The notes: generated from the letters alone by a model not told the origin. DNA of 64,000 bases from Candidatus Gastranaerophilales bacterium (GCA_944324225.1 CALUVL010000004.1:62001-126000); one strand, 5' to 3'. Numbered from the stretch's first letter, positions 1 through 8,620 are shown. Numbers and translations: made by a program.

Positions 1-1
1 C

Positions 2-532
2 TGGTACAAGAGAGTTGTGCCTCAAAATATTACTACAGCAGCTTTGTTTGACAATTATGTGGTGAGTGCCGATAATGCAGGAAAAGTTTACAGAGAGGCT
101 TACGGTTCAACTTTTAACGGGGATCCGATAGATTTCATGTGGAAATCCCCCTTCCTTTCAATCGGATCTCCTCATCATAGAAAAGTTATTGATGAGTTTT
201 ACTTTATTCTTGATGACGCATATGATAACAACTTTAATTTTTCTGTTTACAAAGACTATGACAGTCAATTAGGCGATGATCCGGAAAAGATTTATTCTGT
301 GCATTATGACCAGTTAATCTGGGCAGATGACGAAACTTCCGACAATCTTCCCTGCCACTGGGCGGAAGATGATGCTGATATTCCTGTTTGGCCGGCTAAT
401 AAAGATGTGCTTGAAAAGGCTGAAATATCAGAGGCTAATTATGCCGTACAATTGTGCGTTGAAGGCACAGAACAGACAGAAGATGTCGCAATTATCGGGC
501 TTCAATTCCGTGAAATATATAACGATGACTAG
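2..532 (+). CDS. Phage structural protein, C-terminal fragment (stabilisation/neck-tail type)
   Basis: The reading frame is open to the left edge (codons WYKRV precede the GTG at 17), so this is the 3' end of a longer gene cut by the window. The visible 175 or so residues are rich in aromatic and acidic residues and contain GDPIDFMWKSPFLSIGSPHH followed by a beta-rich stretch. This resembles the C-terminal part of virion DNA-stabilisation or tail-adaptor beta-propeller proteins, but I cannot place the family firmly. It lies 60 bases upstream of the capsid gene on the same strand, which supports a virion role. The short overlapping frame at 327-554 is a shadow. Confidence 0.5.
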   Translation, partial: WYKRVVPQNITTAALFDNYVVSADNAGKVYREAYGSTFNGDPIDFMWKSPFLSIGSPHHRKVIDEFYFILDDAYDNNFNFSVYKDYDSQLGDDPEKIYSVHYDQLIWADDETSDNLPCHWAEDDADIPVWPANKDVLEKAEISEANYAVQLCVEGTEQTEDVAIIGLQFREIYNDD

Positions 533-592
533 CACTGCTCATTTATATAATTAGTACTTACACTTTAAAACCAAGAAAGGGAAAAGAAAATT

Positions 593-1477
593 ATGGCAGA
601 CACAAATTATTACTCAGCTTTTATTCCAGAAATATGGAGTGCAAAACTTAACACTATGCTTGAAAAAGAGTGTGTAATGCTCCAATGTGTCAACAGAAAC
701 TATGAAGGTGAAATTAAAAATCAGGGTGACAAAGTAAAGATTATTACACCTGCTCCTGTAACAATTTCAACACTTACAACAGGTTCAATTTCTTATAGCG
801 AATTAGAACCTACATCAACAGATCTTGTAATTGATCAGAAAAAATTCTTCGCATTTAAGATTAATGATGTCGCTCAGGTTCAGGCGAATACAGATATTAT
901 GGAAGCACATCTTCAAAATGCTAAAAATGCTATTGAAGAAGTGCAGGATGCCTATCTTCTTTCAATGCATGCAAATGTAGATGAAGCCAATATTGTCGGC
1001 TCTGATTCTGCTCCTGTAACCCTGGATAAAACAACAATATACCAGCAGTTCGTAAATCTTGCAATGAAACTTAAGGACTCTAATGCCGTTAAAGCCGGCA
1101 AACGTCCGTGGGTGGTTATTAACCCTCTTGTTGAATCTTATCTTCTTCAAAGTACAGAATTTATTGGAGCAAATAATGTTGCGGATGAAACCCTTAGAGA
1201 AGGAGCAATCGGCAGAATTGCCGGCATGGATGTTTTAGTCAGCACAAATTTAACTCCGGTTTCAAACAATTATTACATTCTTGCTGGTACAAATGATGCA
1301 ATCACATTTGCTTCACAGCTGGCAAAAATCGAAAGCTTGCGAGACAAAGACAGTTTTTCAGATTTGGTTAGAGGGCTTTACCTCTATGGTGCAAAAACTG
1401 TTCAGCCTAAAGCACTGGCTAAAATGATAGTAAAAGATCCGACCTCTGTATCAGAAACAGATTCTGAGGGGGTATAG
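593..1477 (+). CDS. Phage major capsid protein
   Basis: A 294-residue protein opening MADTNYYSAFIPEIWSAKL, with VMLQCVNRNYEGEI and GDKVKIITPAPVTIS soon after. Such an N-terminus, then a central segment with a conserved LVIDQKKFFAFKINDV stretch, is typical of HK97-fold coat proteins of short-tailed and siphophage-type gut phages. The C-terminal part (GMDVLVSTNL, then ILAGTNDAITFASQLAKIES) also fits the family. A purine-rich Shine-Dalgarno (AAAGGGAAAAG) precedes the ATG. A strong intrinsic terminator follows directly, which suggests the capsid message ends here for most transcripts. The assignment is from sequence pattern and gene context, not from a search. Confidence 0.8.
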   Translation: MADTNYYSAFIPEIWSAKLNTMLEKECVMLQCVNRNYEGEIKNQGDKVKIITPAPVTISTLTTGSISYSELEPTSTDLVIDQKKFFAFKINDVAQVQANTDIMEAHLQNAKNAIEEVQDAYLLSMHANVDEANIVGSDSAPVTLDKTTIYQQFVNLAMKLKDSNAVKAGKRPWVVINPLVESYLLQSTEFIGANNVADETLREGAIGRIAGMDVLVSTNLTPVSNNYYILAGTNDAITFASQLAKIESLRDKDSFSDLVRGLYLYGAKTVQPKALAKMIVKDPTSVSETDSEGV

Positions 1478-1503
1478 GAGGGTTATAGCAAGTTTTCATC
1501 TAT

Positions 1504-1543
1504 AAAAGCACCCGCTGGCGGGTTTTGGCAACGGGTGCTTTTT
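1504..1543 (+). terminator. Rho-independent terminator after capsid gene
   Basis: Perfect 11-bp stem AAAAGCACCCG / CGGGTGCTTTT with a 17-base loop, ending in a T run. It lies between the capsid gene and the next virion gene on the same strand, so it probably attenuates downstream transcription. Confidence 0.85.
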
Positions 1544-1567
1544 AAAAAAAAATAAGGAGAGAATTCA

Positions 1568-2257
1568 ATGATGAATACAAATACAACAAATCAAATTTCA
1601 TCTGCTGCCGTGCCTCAGCAAACGGCTTTGATGAATAATCCGGCAGCCGGTTTTATGCCGGTGGCAGGGGCTGTTATGTCAAATACCGGAATTGGCGGTT
1701 CTGATTTGATAAGACAAACTGCAATGAGAGATATGAATATAATAGGCAGTCTTATGCAATCAGGCATTATCAATCCGGTGCAAGGACAGCATTTGATGAA
1801 CTATATACTGAATAAGGCGCAACAAGTGATAGGCCGACAAATGCAGACCACGCCTCAAACAGTTCCGACAGGCGGAATAATTCCTGGGATTGAAGCTTTC
1901 TTGAGAGAAAATCCTGACTTTTTCAGCCAAAACGGACGAAAACAGGTGCTGGAGTATTTAAAAAGATCAAATACCATAGCTGACAAAGATGAAATTATGC
2001 AAATAGCCCAAATTGTAGAAGCTTTGGAGCAAAGCGCAATTGACGGATATTTGCAAAAACAGGCTCACGAGAAATCAATAAATGACGAAAACAAGGCCGC
2101 CAAAGAGAAGTTGACAGCGAATGCACAAAATTCTAATGCGGTAGATGCAAATGCGAGGGTATTTACCCGTGAGCAAATCGGCAGAATGAGTAGTGCTGAA
2201 TTTGCCCGAAACGAAAAAGCAATAATGGAACAATTGAGAAAAGGCTTAATCCGATAA
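1568..2257 (+). CDS. Phage scaffolding-like protein
   Basis: A 229-residue protein with a low-complexity Met/Asn/Gln/Pro-rich N-terminal third, a helical middle (ENPDFFSQNGRKQVLEYLKR, about residues 118-137), a Lys/Glu/Asn-rich linker and a basic C-terminus (FTREQIGRMSSAEFARNEKA, then IMEQLRKGLIR). A charged helical body with a short basic C-terminal helix is the pattern of capsid scaffolding or head-assembly proteins, and it sits directly beside the capsid gene. Scaffolds usually precede the coat gene; here it follows, so the call is tentative. An AAGGAGAG Shine-Dalgarno supports the start; ATG-ATG leaves a one-residue uncertainty. Confidence 0.5.
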   Translation: MMNTNTTNQISSAAVPQQTALMNNPAAGFMPVAGAVMSNTGIGGSDLIRQTAMRDMNIIGSLMQSGIINPVQGQHLMNYILNKAQQVIGRQMQTTPQTVPTGGIIPGIEAFLRENPDFFSQNGRKQVLEYLKRSNTIADKDEIMQIAQIVEALEQSAIDGYLQKQAHEKSINDENKAAKEKLTANAQNSNAVDANARVFTREQIGRMSSAEFARNEKAIMEQLRKGLIR

Positions 2258-2334
2258 TGACGGCAGATTAAAACAAACCTTGCGGGCGGAATTTCAACCG
2301 TCCGCAGGATTTCACAATAACTCAAGGAGAAAAT

Positions 2335-2973
2335 ATGAATTATTTTGATTTAGTAAACAAATGTCTGGTAGAACTCAATTACAAACAAGTTAACGCATTT
2401 TCCGAATTAACCAAAAACGATCATAAAAAGATTAAAAATATAATAAATTTGGTAAATAACGAAGTATGCAATTATGATAACTGGATTTTCAGGTTGAGAA
2501 AATCCACACTTCATCTTCCGGCGGGCAGTACGGAAATAGATAATACAATAGATGGAAGGATAGCCTCTATTTTGATAGACGGGCATGTGTACAAATATTT
2601 TGACAAACCTGAAGTTTTGATAAACGGGAAAGCTCCTTCCGGGACATATAGTATTTTCAATGATAAGCTTCTGATGCCTGAGTTTGAAGAGGATAAAACT
2701 GTTAATATTATTTATTATACGGCAAATACTGCCATCAGTGCAGATGGTATAGAAAAGAAACTTATGGATAAGGAAACGGACAGTTCGTTAATTCCTGATG
2801 TATTTGCAGAACCTCTGATTGTTTACGGAACATGCATGCGCTTAAAAGCCAATCCGCAGCATGTAAAATTCAGCTATTGGATGAGCATGTACAACAGTGC
2901 ATTGGCTTCCATGCGCTCAAGAATTTCAGTTGATGCCAACTCAACACCGTTCGTAAATTTGCGCAGATACTAG
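2335..2973 (+). CDS. Phage neck / head-tail adaptor-like protein
   Basis: A 212-residue protein: helical N-terminal part (MNYFDLVNKCLVELNYKQVN), a middle beta-rich part (RKSTLHLPAGSTEIDNTIDG) and a C-terminal helical segment with AEPLIVYGTCMRLKANPQH. This helix-beta-helix layout and the phrase ending in YGTCMRLK are typical of phage adaptor proteins (gp4/gp6-like or tail-tube type A neck proteins) that close the portal. An AAGGAG Shine-Dalgarno lies 6 bases before the ATG. Cotranscription with the scaffold-like gene is likely (77-base gap). Exact family not certain. Confidence 0.55.
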   Translation: MNYFDLVNKCLVELNYKQVNAFSELTKNDHKKIKNIINLVNNEVCNYDNWIFRLRKSTLHLPAGSTEIDNTIDGRIASILIDGHVYKYFDKPEVLINGKAPSGTYSIFNDKLLMPEFEEDKTVNIIYYTANTAISADGIEKKLMDKETDSSLIPDVFAEPLIVYGTCMRLKANPQHVKFSYWMSMYNSALASMRSRISVDANSTPFVNLRRY

Positions 2974-2978
2974 GTTTC

Positions 2979-3036
2979 AGTGTAAAAAGACAAAAAAAAC
3001 AGGAAGTTTTCATTGCCCCCTGTTAAGATTTACACT
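2979..3036 (+). terminator. Two-part hairpin after the neck gene
   Basis: Outer arms AGTGTAAA (2979-2986) and TTTACACT (3029-3036) enclose an inner stem AACAGG...CCTGTT. No T run follows, so it may act as a terminator, an RNA processing site or an operator pair. It separates the virion genes from the packaging genes that start at 3112. The AT-rich stretch up to 3111 probably holds their promoter. Confidence 0.4.
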
Positions 3037-3111
3037 AGCCGAAATATAAATAGCATTATTATTATACAATTTTTTTTCAAAAAGTACAAACTTTACTAAG
3101 AAATGTAAATT

Positions 3112-3546
3112 ATGAAAAGATTAACACAACAACAAAAACGGTTTGTGGCCGAGTATATAAAATCGCTTGACGGCGAGATTTCAGCCCGAAAGGCAGGGTA
3201 TAAATCCAAAGATTTAAAGGCTGTTTCAAATGACCTTCTTTCTAACAAATTAGTAATAACTGAAATAAAAGAGCAGTTAAAAAGCCAGATATCATCTTTA
3301 AGGGTAAACAAAGGCTACGTCATCCAAAAACTTCTTCAAATAGCGGAATTTTCACTGGAAGAAGAAGAAATTCTGGATAAAGAAGGTAATTTTACAGGAA
3401 AGAAGAAGCTTCGGGATACCTCGGCAGGGTTGAAAGCACTGGAAAGTCTATGCAAATATCTTGGCTTTAATTCCGAAAATCAAGATGAGGAATATCGTCA
3501 TGCAAAGATTATAACAATCTCAAACCTTGATGAAGACAAAATTTAG
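3112..3546 (+). CDS. Phage terminase small subunit
   Basis: A 144-residue protein beginning MKRLTQQQKRFVAEYIKSLD, then GEISARKAGYKS. The pattern 'LT.QQ.RFV.EY...G....A..AGY' is the helix-turn-helix DNA-recognition start of the Terminase_2 family, which binds the packaging site and feeds DNA to the large subunit. The middle (SLRVNKGYVIQKLLQIAEFS) and C-terminal segments fit the oligomerisation region. The large subunit and portal genes follow on the same strand. No clear Shine-Dalgarno precedes the ATG. Confidence 0.8.
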   Translation: MKRLTQQQKRFVAEYIKSLDGEISARKAGYKSKDLKAVSNDLLSNKLVITEIKEQLKSQISSLRVNKGYVIQKLLQIAEFSLEEEEILDKEGNFTGKKKLRDTSAGLKALESLCKYLGFNSENQDEEYRHAKIITISNLDEDKI

Positions 3547-3564
3547 ATAAATAAGGAGATTTTT

Positions 3565-3936
3565 ATGAAAAATAAAGATGAAAATATTGAAGAAATGCTC
3601 TTAAGCAATGCATCTTTGGACGACTTAATCCGTATGAAAATCGAAACCGAATTTCAGGATGAGATGAAAAGAGCAAAAGAACTTAAGGCAAAGAGAGAAA
3701 AGAAAGTTTACACAAAGATTGCGGAGGTTCCTCAGGAGTATGTGTTTTCAAAGTATGCGGTCTACAAGTATTACAACAGGCATAACAAGCAGGAAACTTA
3801 TATTAACGGCATTCAGGCAGATGCTCTTCTCGGGCTTCAGAACAATCTAAGAGCAAAGATTTTGAAAGGAGAATTGAGCACATTTTCAACGGATGATGCT
3901 TATGTGAAGTTTGAAAAAGTATGTGTAAATTCCTGA
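3565..3936 (+). CDS. Phage hypothetical protein, Lys/Glu-rich
   Basis: A 123-residue charged protein with an acidic N-terminus (KNKDENIEEMLLSNASLDDL), a basic helix (ELKAKREKKVYTKIAEVP) and an aromatic stretch (SKYAVYKYYNRHNKQETYIN). AAGGAG stands 8 bases before the ATG. It overlaps the following acetyltransferase gene by 16 bases, implying translational coupling. I do not recognise a family. Its place between small terminase and portal suggests a packaging or head accessory role, by position only. Confidence 0.6.
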   Translation: MKNKDENIEEMLLSNASLDDLIRMKIETEFQDEMKRAKELKAKREKKVYTKIAEVPQEYVFSKYAVYKYYNRHNKQETYINGIQADALLGLQNNLRAKILKGELSTFSTDDAYVKFEKVCVNS

Positions 3937-4463
3937 ATCTTGTAATCGACAGGGCGCATTCACGCTTTGAAAATACGGAATATCTTTCAAACGTAATATT
4001 CTTATACATGAGATATGCCAAATTTTTAAATGACGATTATGCGCCTGAGATAAGTTATTCAACAATAATTTCAAAAATAGAAAACTGCGGACGGTTATTT
4101 TTTGTTGTTCTTGATTCAAAAAGCGGTGAATTTGCAGGATTTATCTATATCGACAACCTGATCGGAAACAATAAAGAGCTTCACGGCGGAGAAATCACCG
4201 CATGTTTTGAAAAGAAATTCTGGGGAAAATTCGTTAAAAACACGGCCGACAAATTTTTTGATTATTGTTTTAACACTTTAAAGTTTAAAAAGATTAAAGC
4301 ACAGATTTACCCGTTTAATTCAAGGGTAAGAGCAATCCTGAGATATTCGGGCTTTAAAAAAGACGGCATCCTGCGGGGCGAAACCCTTAAAAACGGAGAG
4401 ATGGCGGATGTAGAGGTGTATTCGCTTCTGAAATCCGATGTTAAATTTGTGCGGATAAGTTAA
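3921..4463 (+). CDS. Phage-encoded GNAT-family N-acetyltransferase
   Basis: A 180-residue protein with the GNAT order of elements: an N-terminal strand-helix region, GRLFFVVLDSKSGEFAGFIY (strands 2-4), an acyl-CoA-binding zone near EITACFEKKFWGKFVKNTAD, and the C-terminal FNTLKFKKIKAQIYPFNSRV, then AILRYSGFKKDGILRG. That last portion is the usual 'N..S..v..k.GF...G.lr' ending of RimJ-like GNAT enzymes. The substrate is unknown; protein N-terminal or side-chain acetylation is possible. It sits in the packaging cluster between a small hypothetical gene (overlapping) and portal (13 bases away), so it is part of the phage transcript. Confidence 0.75.
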   Translation: MCKFLNLVIDRAHSRFENTEYLSNVIFLYMRYAKFLNDDYAPEISYSTIISKIENCGRLFFVVLDSKSGEFAGFIYIDNLIGNNKELHGGEITACFEKKFWGKFVKNTADKFFDYCFNTLKFKKIKAQIYPFNSRVRAILRYSGFKKDGILRGETLKNGEMADVEVYSLLKSDVKFVRIS

Positions 4464-4476
4464 GGAAAGGTAAAAG

Positions 4477-6189
4477 ATGAAAATAGAAACAGAAGATTTG
4501 ACAACGGAGATAACGCCGGAACAAGAAACCTTTCTTGTGGCGGATATAACTGACAGATACGATAAATATGATGATTTGAGAAGTCTTCAGATTACGGACA
4601 ATCGTCTGATGCGTGAGGCGATTTACAACAGCGACATTCCAAAGATAAATGGCTGGGACAATAAAATTAAACTTCCGGATATTTATGAACTTGCTCAGAC
4701 TCTTAAATCACACATCAGCGATAATTTATATTCTCATCCGGAGGCTATGTTTGATGTATCAGGTGCAACTCCGGAAAGCCAGCAATATGCCAACAAGCAA
4801 AAGTCAATGCTGGTAAACACTTTCGAGCAGATGAAACTGGAAGATGAAATAGAAAAAGTTATAAACGGAATTGTTGAAACCGGTGAATGTACGCTTTTTG
4901 TCGGCTGGGAAACCAAACTAAAACGTACAAGAAGGGTTTTGAGCCTTCAGGAACAACTGGAAGATCCGCTTCACAGAACTTTTGCAGTCGAAGAAAAACT
5001 CGTTTATGACAATGCAAAAGTAAAACACATCAAATCAGAAGATTTTGTTTTTGATAAATCAGACCGTGACAACTGGGATAGATGCGCCAAGATTTACAGA
5101 ACCTATTCGACAATAGACGAAATAAGATCTGACAAGGCGAATAATATGCTGACAGAAGACAAACTGGAGACATTGAAAGGAGTGGTGGCTGGAAGAAAAA
5201 CTAAAAATCCTGACAAAGGAATAGAAGACAACAAAGTTGAAATTTTGGAATTTTGGGGGGATTTGGAACTTGCAGATGGCAGAATGCTTAAAAACTGGCT
5301 TATAGTAGTCGCAGCACGGCGGGAAGTGATTAGGTTTGAACCAAATCCGTTTGTTATAAATCCTTTTATTCACGCAAATATCATAGAGTCACCCGTAACA
5401 GGCAGGGGAATTTCTCCGCTTCGGGTTGCATTGATTTTGAACAATATCGCATCAACAATTCTGAACAAACAGATAGATGCGCTTGCATTGATGATGAATC
5501 CTCCATATCTGGCACCGAAGGGAAGTTTTAGCGGTGAACAGGTTGTGAAGCCGGGAAAAATTATTGAATACGATTCTGCCTTAATGCCAAATCAACCGAT
5601 TCCGTTGAGTTTTGACAAAGCCATGGTCGGATGGGATTTTCTGAACTACTTTAAATCCACAATTGAGAGCGCGACAGGAATTTTTAAAAATATGGCCGGC
5701 AACACGCAGACGACCGCAAGAACAGCAACAGAATTGAATTACTCTGCAAACGGGCAGGAAGCACGATTGAATATGTTTCTTGATGCGATTAACCGCAAGG
5801 TAATAGTTCCTATGGTTGAAAAGACAGCCGATATTATAGCAAACTTTAAACTCGGAACGGAAGTAATAGGAATTCATGACAAAGGAGAAGTTTCATTCCT
5901 AGAAATTGATGACAAAATTCGAAACGGCAATTACATTTACCGTTACGGCGACAGAAAGGCGACTTTTGAGCGTAAAATGCGATTGAAAGAGCTTTTTGAG
6001 GTTGTGAAATCATTTGCGGAAGTTCAGGAAGTTGCGCAAAAAGTCGACTGGCTTGAATGCTTTAAATTTGCACTTGAACAGTACGGAATTGAGAATGCAA
6101 ATCAGTTTTTGAAGGATGAACATGCTGATGACGCAACCTCTGGGACTTCTTTAGCAAAACAGAATATAAAGAATAATTCCAATATATAA
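4477..6189 (+). CDS. Phage portal protein
   Basis: A 570-residue protein placed between the terminase subunits. Recognisable portal features include the N-terminal helical region with NGWDNKIKLPDIYELAQTLK, a beta-rich wing (VEILEFWGDLELADGRMLKN), ESPVTGRGISPLRVALILNN before the long stem helix, and FKNMAGNTQTTARTATELNY, which is characteristic of P22-gp1-like and related portal proteins near the clip and crown. The length is within the normal range. GGAAAGG lies upstream of the ATG. It would form the dodecameric DNA channel at one capsid vertex. The C-terminus is polar and probably disordered. Confidence 0.8.
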   Translation: MKIETEDLTTEITPEQETFLVADITDRYDKYDDLRSLQITDNRLMREAIYNSDIPKINGWDNKIKLPDIYELAQTLKSHISDNLYSHPEAMFDVSGATPESQQYANKQKSMLVNTFEQMKLEDEIEKVINGIVETGECTLFVGWETKLKRTRRVLSLQEQLEDPLHRTFAVEEKLVYDNAKVKHIKSEDFVFDKSDRDNWDRCAKIYRTYSTIDEIRSDKANNMLTEDKLETLKGVVAGRKTKNPDKGIEDNKVEILEFWGDLELADGRMLKNWLIVVAARREVIRFEPNPFVINPFIHANIIESPVTGRGISPLRVALILNNIASTILNKQIDALALMMNPPYLAPKGSFSGEQVVKPGKIIEYDSALMPNQPIPLSFDKAMVGWDFLNYFKSTIESATGIFKNMAGNTQTTARTATELNYSANGQEARLNMFLDAINRKVIVPMVEKTADIIANFKLGTEVIGIHDKGEVSFLEIDDKIRNGNYIYRYGDRKATFERKMRLKELFEVVKSFAEVQEVAQKVDWLECFKFALEQYGIENANQFLKDEHADDATSGTSLAKQNIKNNSNI

Positions 6190-6222
6190 TTTCTACTTAA
6201 TTGACATCAGTGATTTATTTTT

Positions 6223-6278
6223 AGGTGCCGCTAAAGTCTTTTCTTACCTGTGGCTCCTCATTGCGGCACCTTTTTCTT
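6223..6278 (+). terminator. Hairpin between portal and large terminase genes
   Basis: Perfect 9-bp stem AGGTGCCGC (6223-6231) / GCGGCACCT (6263-6271) with an unusually long 31-base loop, followed by TTTTCTTT. It is probably an intrinsic terminator or attenuator inside the packaging operon. Confidence 0.6.
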
Positions 6279-6317
6279 TAATCGTTTTACCCTCTTGGAC
6301 AAAAAGGAATAAAAATT

Positions 6318-7607
6318 ATGATATACAAATTACTGAAAGCACAACGTGAGTTTTTGGAAATTCCGCACCGATACACGCTTGATGTTGCGGTTTATCAGGG
6401 CGGTTACGGCTCGGGAAAAACTTTTGCGGGATCGCTTCTGGGAATATTATTGAGTTTGAAGTTTCCGGGAGTCAGGGGGCTTGTCGGGGCGCAGACTTAC
6501 ACTCTTGTAAGAGATACCACGCTTCAGACTTATTTTGAACATCTTGAAAATATGGGATTTATAGAAGGTGTGGATTTTGAGTGGTCTTCGTCATTACAAA
6601 AGCTCTCTTTCTATAACGGAAGCGAAATCCTGTTCAGACATTTTGACGAACCTAACAAACTGAAATCCTTAAATCTGGGATTTGTAGAAATTGAGGAAAT
6701 GTCTGATATTCCGTATGACACTTTCAAGATGCTTTTGAGTCGCATGCGCCAGCAAAAAAAGTCAGCATGGAAAAATTTTACATACAGAATTTTTGCGCAT
6801 ACAAACCCCGAAATGCAAAAAGGCTGGGTTTATAAGACTTTTGTAGAGAACCCTGCACCGAATTACCGCCTAGTTACGGCGCCTACTACAGAGAATATCT
6901 ATCTGCCTGAAGGTTTTTGTGACGAACTGAAAAAACTTTATGACGAACAGTATTACAATATTTTTGTTCTTGCAAAAAATGGTGAATATAACAATGGGCT
7001 TGTTGTTAAGGATTTTACGGACGAAAACATCAGGGATATTCAGTATTGTCCGGATATGGAGCTTCACATAAGCTGCGACTTCAACGTTGATCCGATGGCG
7101 TGGGTTCTGGCGCATAAAACAGAGGATAAAGTTTTTTATTTTGATGAAATTGTGCTGGAAAATACGACAACAGCGCACACCTGTGACGAATTTTGCAGAC
7201 GGTATCCGGTACATAGAGGAAAAATTATTATAAATGGAGATGCCTCCGGCGACAACCGTTCCTGTACTAGTGAATACACAAATTACGTAATAATTAAAAA
7301 GAAACTTTTAAAATATGGCTATGACGTCGATATCAGGATTAAAGCCTTCAATCCGCCTATAAAAAACAGGATTGCCGCATTCAATGCAAAAGTCAGGTCG
7401 GCGGACGGAGAAGTGTGCCTTTATGTCGACAAAAAATGCGAAAAACTTTTATATAACATATACAACCTTAAATACCGTGAAGGCACCTCAAGAATAGATG
7501 TGCCGACATATCAGCAGATAAAGCAGACAAAAGAACTTAAATTTTTGTCGCACCCGATGGATGCGGCATCATACCTTGTCGACTATTACTGGCCGATAAA
7601 ACTTTAA
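6318..7607 (+). CDS. Phage terminase large subunit (ATPase-nuclease)
   Basis: A 429-residue packaging motor. Walker A is GGYGSGKT at residues 28-35. Walker B is GFVEIEEMSD, with acidic residues E124-E127. The RNase H-like nuclease domain shows CDFNVDP with D254 and INGDASGD with D308 as likely metal ligands. A coupling motif occurs at FAHTNPEMQKGWV. It pumps DNA through the portal and cuts the concatemer. Length and domain order (ATPase then nuclease) are normal. An AAAAAGGAAT Shine-Dalgarno precedes the ATG. Apparently intact, so the prophage keeps its packaging machine. Confidence 0.9.
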   Translation: MIYKLLKAQREFLEIPHRYTLDVAVYQGGYGSGKTFAGSLLGILLSLKFPGVRGLVGAQTYTLVRDTTLQTYFEHLENMGFIEGVDFEWSSSLQKLSFYNGSEILFRHFDEPNKLKSLNLGFVEIEEMSDIPYDTFKMLLSRMRQQKKSAWKNFTYRIFAHTNPEMQKGWVYKTFVENPAPNYRLVTAPTTENIYLPEGFCDELKKLYDEQYYNIFVLAKNGEYNNGLVVKDFTDENIRDIQYCPDMELHISCDFNVDPMAWVLAHKTEDKVFYFDEIVLENTTTAHTCDEFCRRYPVHRGKIIINGDASGDNRSCTSEYTNYVIIKKKLLKYGYDVDIRIKAFNPPIKNRIAAFNAKVRSADGEVCLYVDKKCEKLLYNIYNLKYREGTSRIDVPTYQQIKQTKELKFLSHPMDAASYLVDYYWPIKL

Positions 7608-7631
7608 CAATACACAAAGAAAGGGAAAAAT

Positions 7632-8345
7632 ATGGAACAGATTTTGAATTTCGAAGAATTACACAAAAAAGCGAACGAATATAAAGAACTCTGTTTAAGA
7701 GCGGGCTGGGCAATGGCCGCAGCGTCAGGTACAAAAATTTTTAATCAATGGCAAAAATTGGACGGATTTCATGAGCAAAAGACTAACTTCAAAGGTCTTT
7801 TATATTCAAATGGAAGCGAATATGTTATTTGTTTTCTAGGGACTGACAGCAATAATATAAAGGATCATATAGAAAATCTTGTCATGGGCGTTTTTGGAAA
7901 AAGTCTTCAGATGCGTCTTTCCAATTTTTATTACAAAAAATGCAAAGAAAAATACGGGATATATAATGACAAATTGACCTTGATCGGGCACAGCGAAGGT
8001 GGTACCGAGGCAACTTATACAGGTATAAAAAACAGGGTAAGAACTGTCACTTTCAACACATTCGGTCTGAGCATAAAATTATATGACACAAAAGCGGATT
8101 ATTCAAATCTCATAACCAATTATCGTGATGCATCAGATCTGGTGTCAAAATTAAGAAAAAATCCCGGGCTGACATTTATTGTTCCATCAGTGATAAATCA
8201 GTGTTTTATAAAGCGTATTTTCGGGTCAATAAAATCTCATAAGCTTGAGAATTTTGGAGATTGCTGTGAGTCTGTACCACTCAAGGAATATATGAAATCA
8301 CATCATTTTTTTATAAACTCGTACAAATTGTTGAAAAAGTTGTGA
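7632..8345 (+). CDS. Lipase-like alpha/beta hydrolase in prophage
   Basis: A 237-residue protein with the nucleophile elbow GHSEGG (LTLIGHSEGGTEATYTG) and, before it, YVICFLGTDS, which matches the oxyanion strand of class-3 lipases ('FRGT'). A likely acid is the Asp in NYRDASDLVS and a likely base is a His near SIKSHKLENF. It starts 24 bases after the large terminase with an AAAGGGAAA Shine-Dalgarno, so it belongs to the phage transcript. There is no signal peptide. Possible roles are host-membrane attack at lysis, superinfection control or a lysogenic benefit. The function is inference; the catalytic serine motif is seen. Confidence 0.65.
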   Translation: MEQILNFEELHKKANEYKELCLRAGWAMAAASGTKIFNQWQKLDGFHEQKTNFKGLLYSNGSEYVICFLGTDSNNIKDHIENLVMGVFGKSLQMRLSNFYYKKCKEKYGIYNDKLTLIGHSEGGTEATYTGIKNRVRTVTFNTFGLSIKLYDTKADYSNLITNYRDASDLVSKLRKNPGLTFIVPSVINQCFIKRIFGSIKSHKLENFGDCCESVPLKEYMKSHHFFINSYKLLKKL

Positions 8346-8389
8346 AATATATTGTTTTACAGTGCAGAAGTAACAAGAGGAAATTAAGA

Positions 8390-8620
8390 ATGGAAAATTT
8401 GTTGAATTATGCGCCGATATTTGTTGCGGTGATGATATTTTTAATACAGCAGCGGATTGTTATAACTCCTGAACAACTTGAAAAAAAGCATCGGGAAATT
8501 ATGGACGATATCGAAGAAAAATTTGTATCAATTCATAGTTTCAATGATTTGAAGGAGAATTTTGGGGAGATGAAAGAGAAGATAGATAAGATTTATGACT
8601 TTATCATAACGGTAAAATAA
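8390..8620 (+). CDS. Small phage membrane protein (holin- or spanin-like)
   Basis: A 76-residue protein from the ATG at 8390, which has AAGAGG upstream; an in-frame ATG at 8342 lacks one. One N-terminal membrane segment (NYAPIFVAVMIFLIQQ, about residues 6-21) is followed by a charged coiled coil (ITPEQLEKKHREIMDDIEEK, then the LKENFGEMKEKIDKIYDF stretch). Small proteins of this form close to terminases often act in lysis or membrane anchoring. No firm family. It is the last gene of the prophage seen here. Confidence 0.6.
   Translation: MENLLNYAPIFVAVMIFLIQQRIVITPEQLEKKHREIMDDIEEKFVSIHSFNDLKENFGEMKEKIDKIYDFIITVK

Noticed and set aside
8342-8389. 16-residue extension of the small phage membrane protein
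   Set aside because: No Shine-Dalgarno; the ATG at 8390 has AAGAGG.
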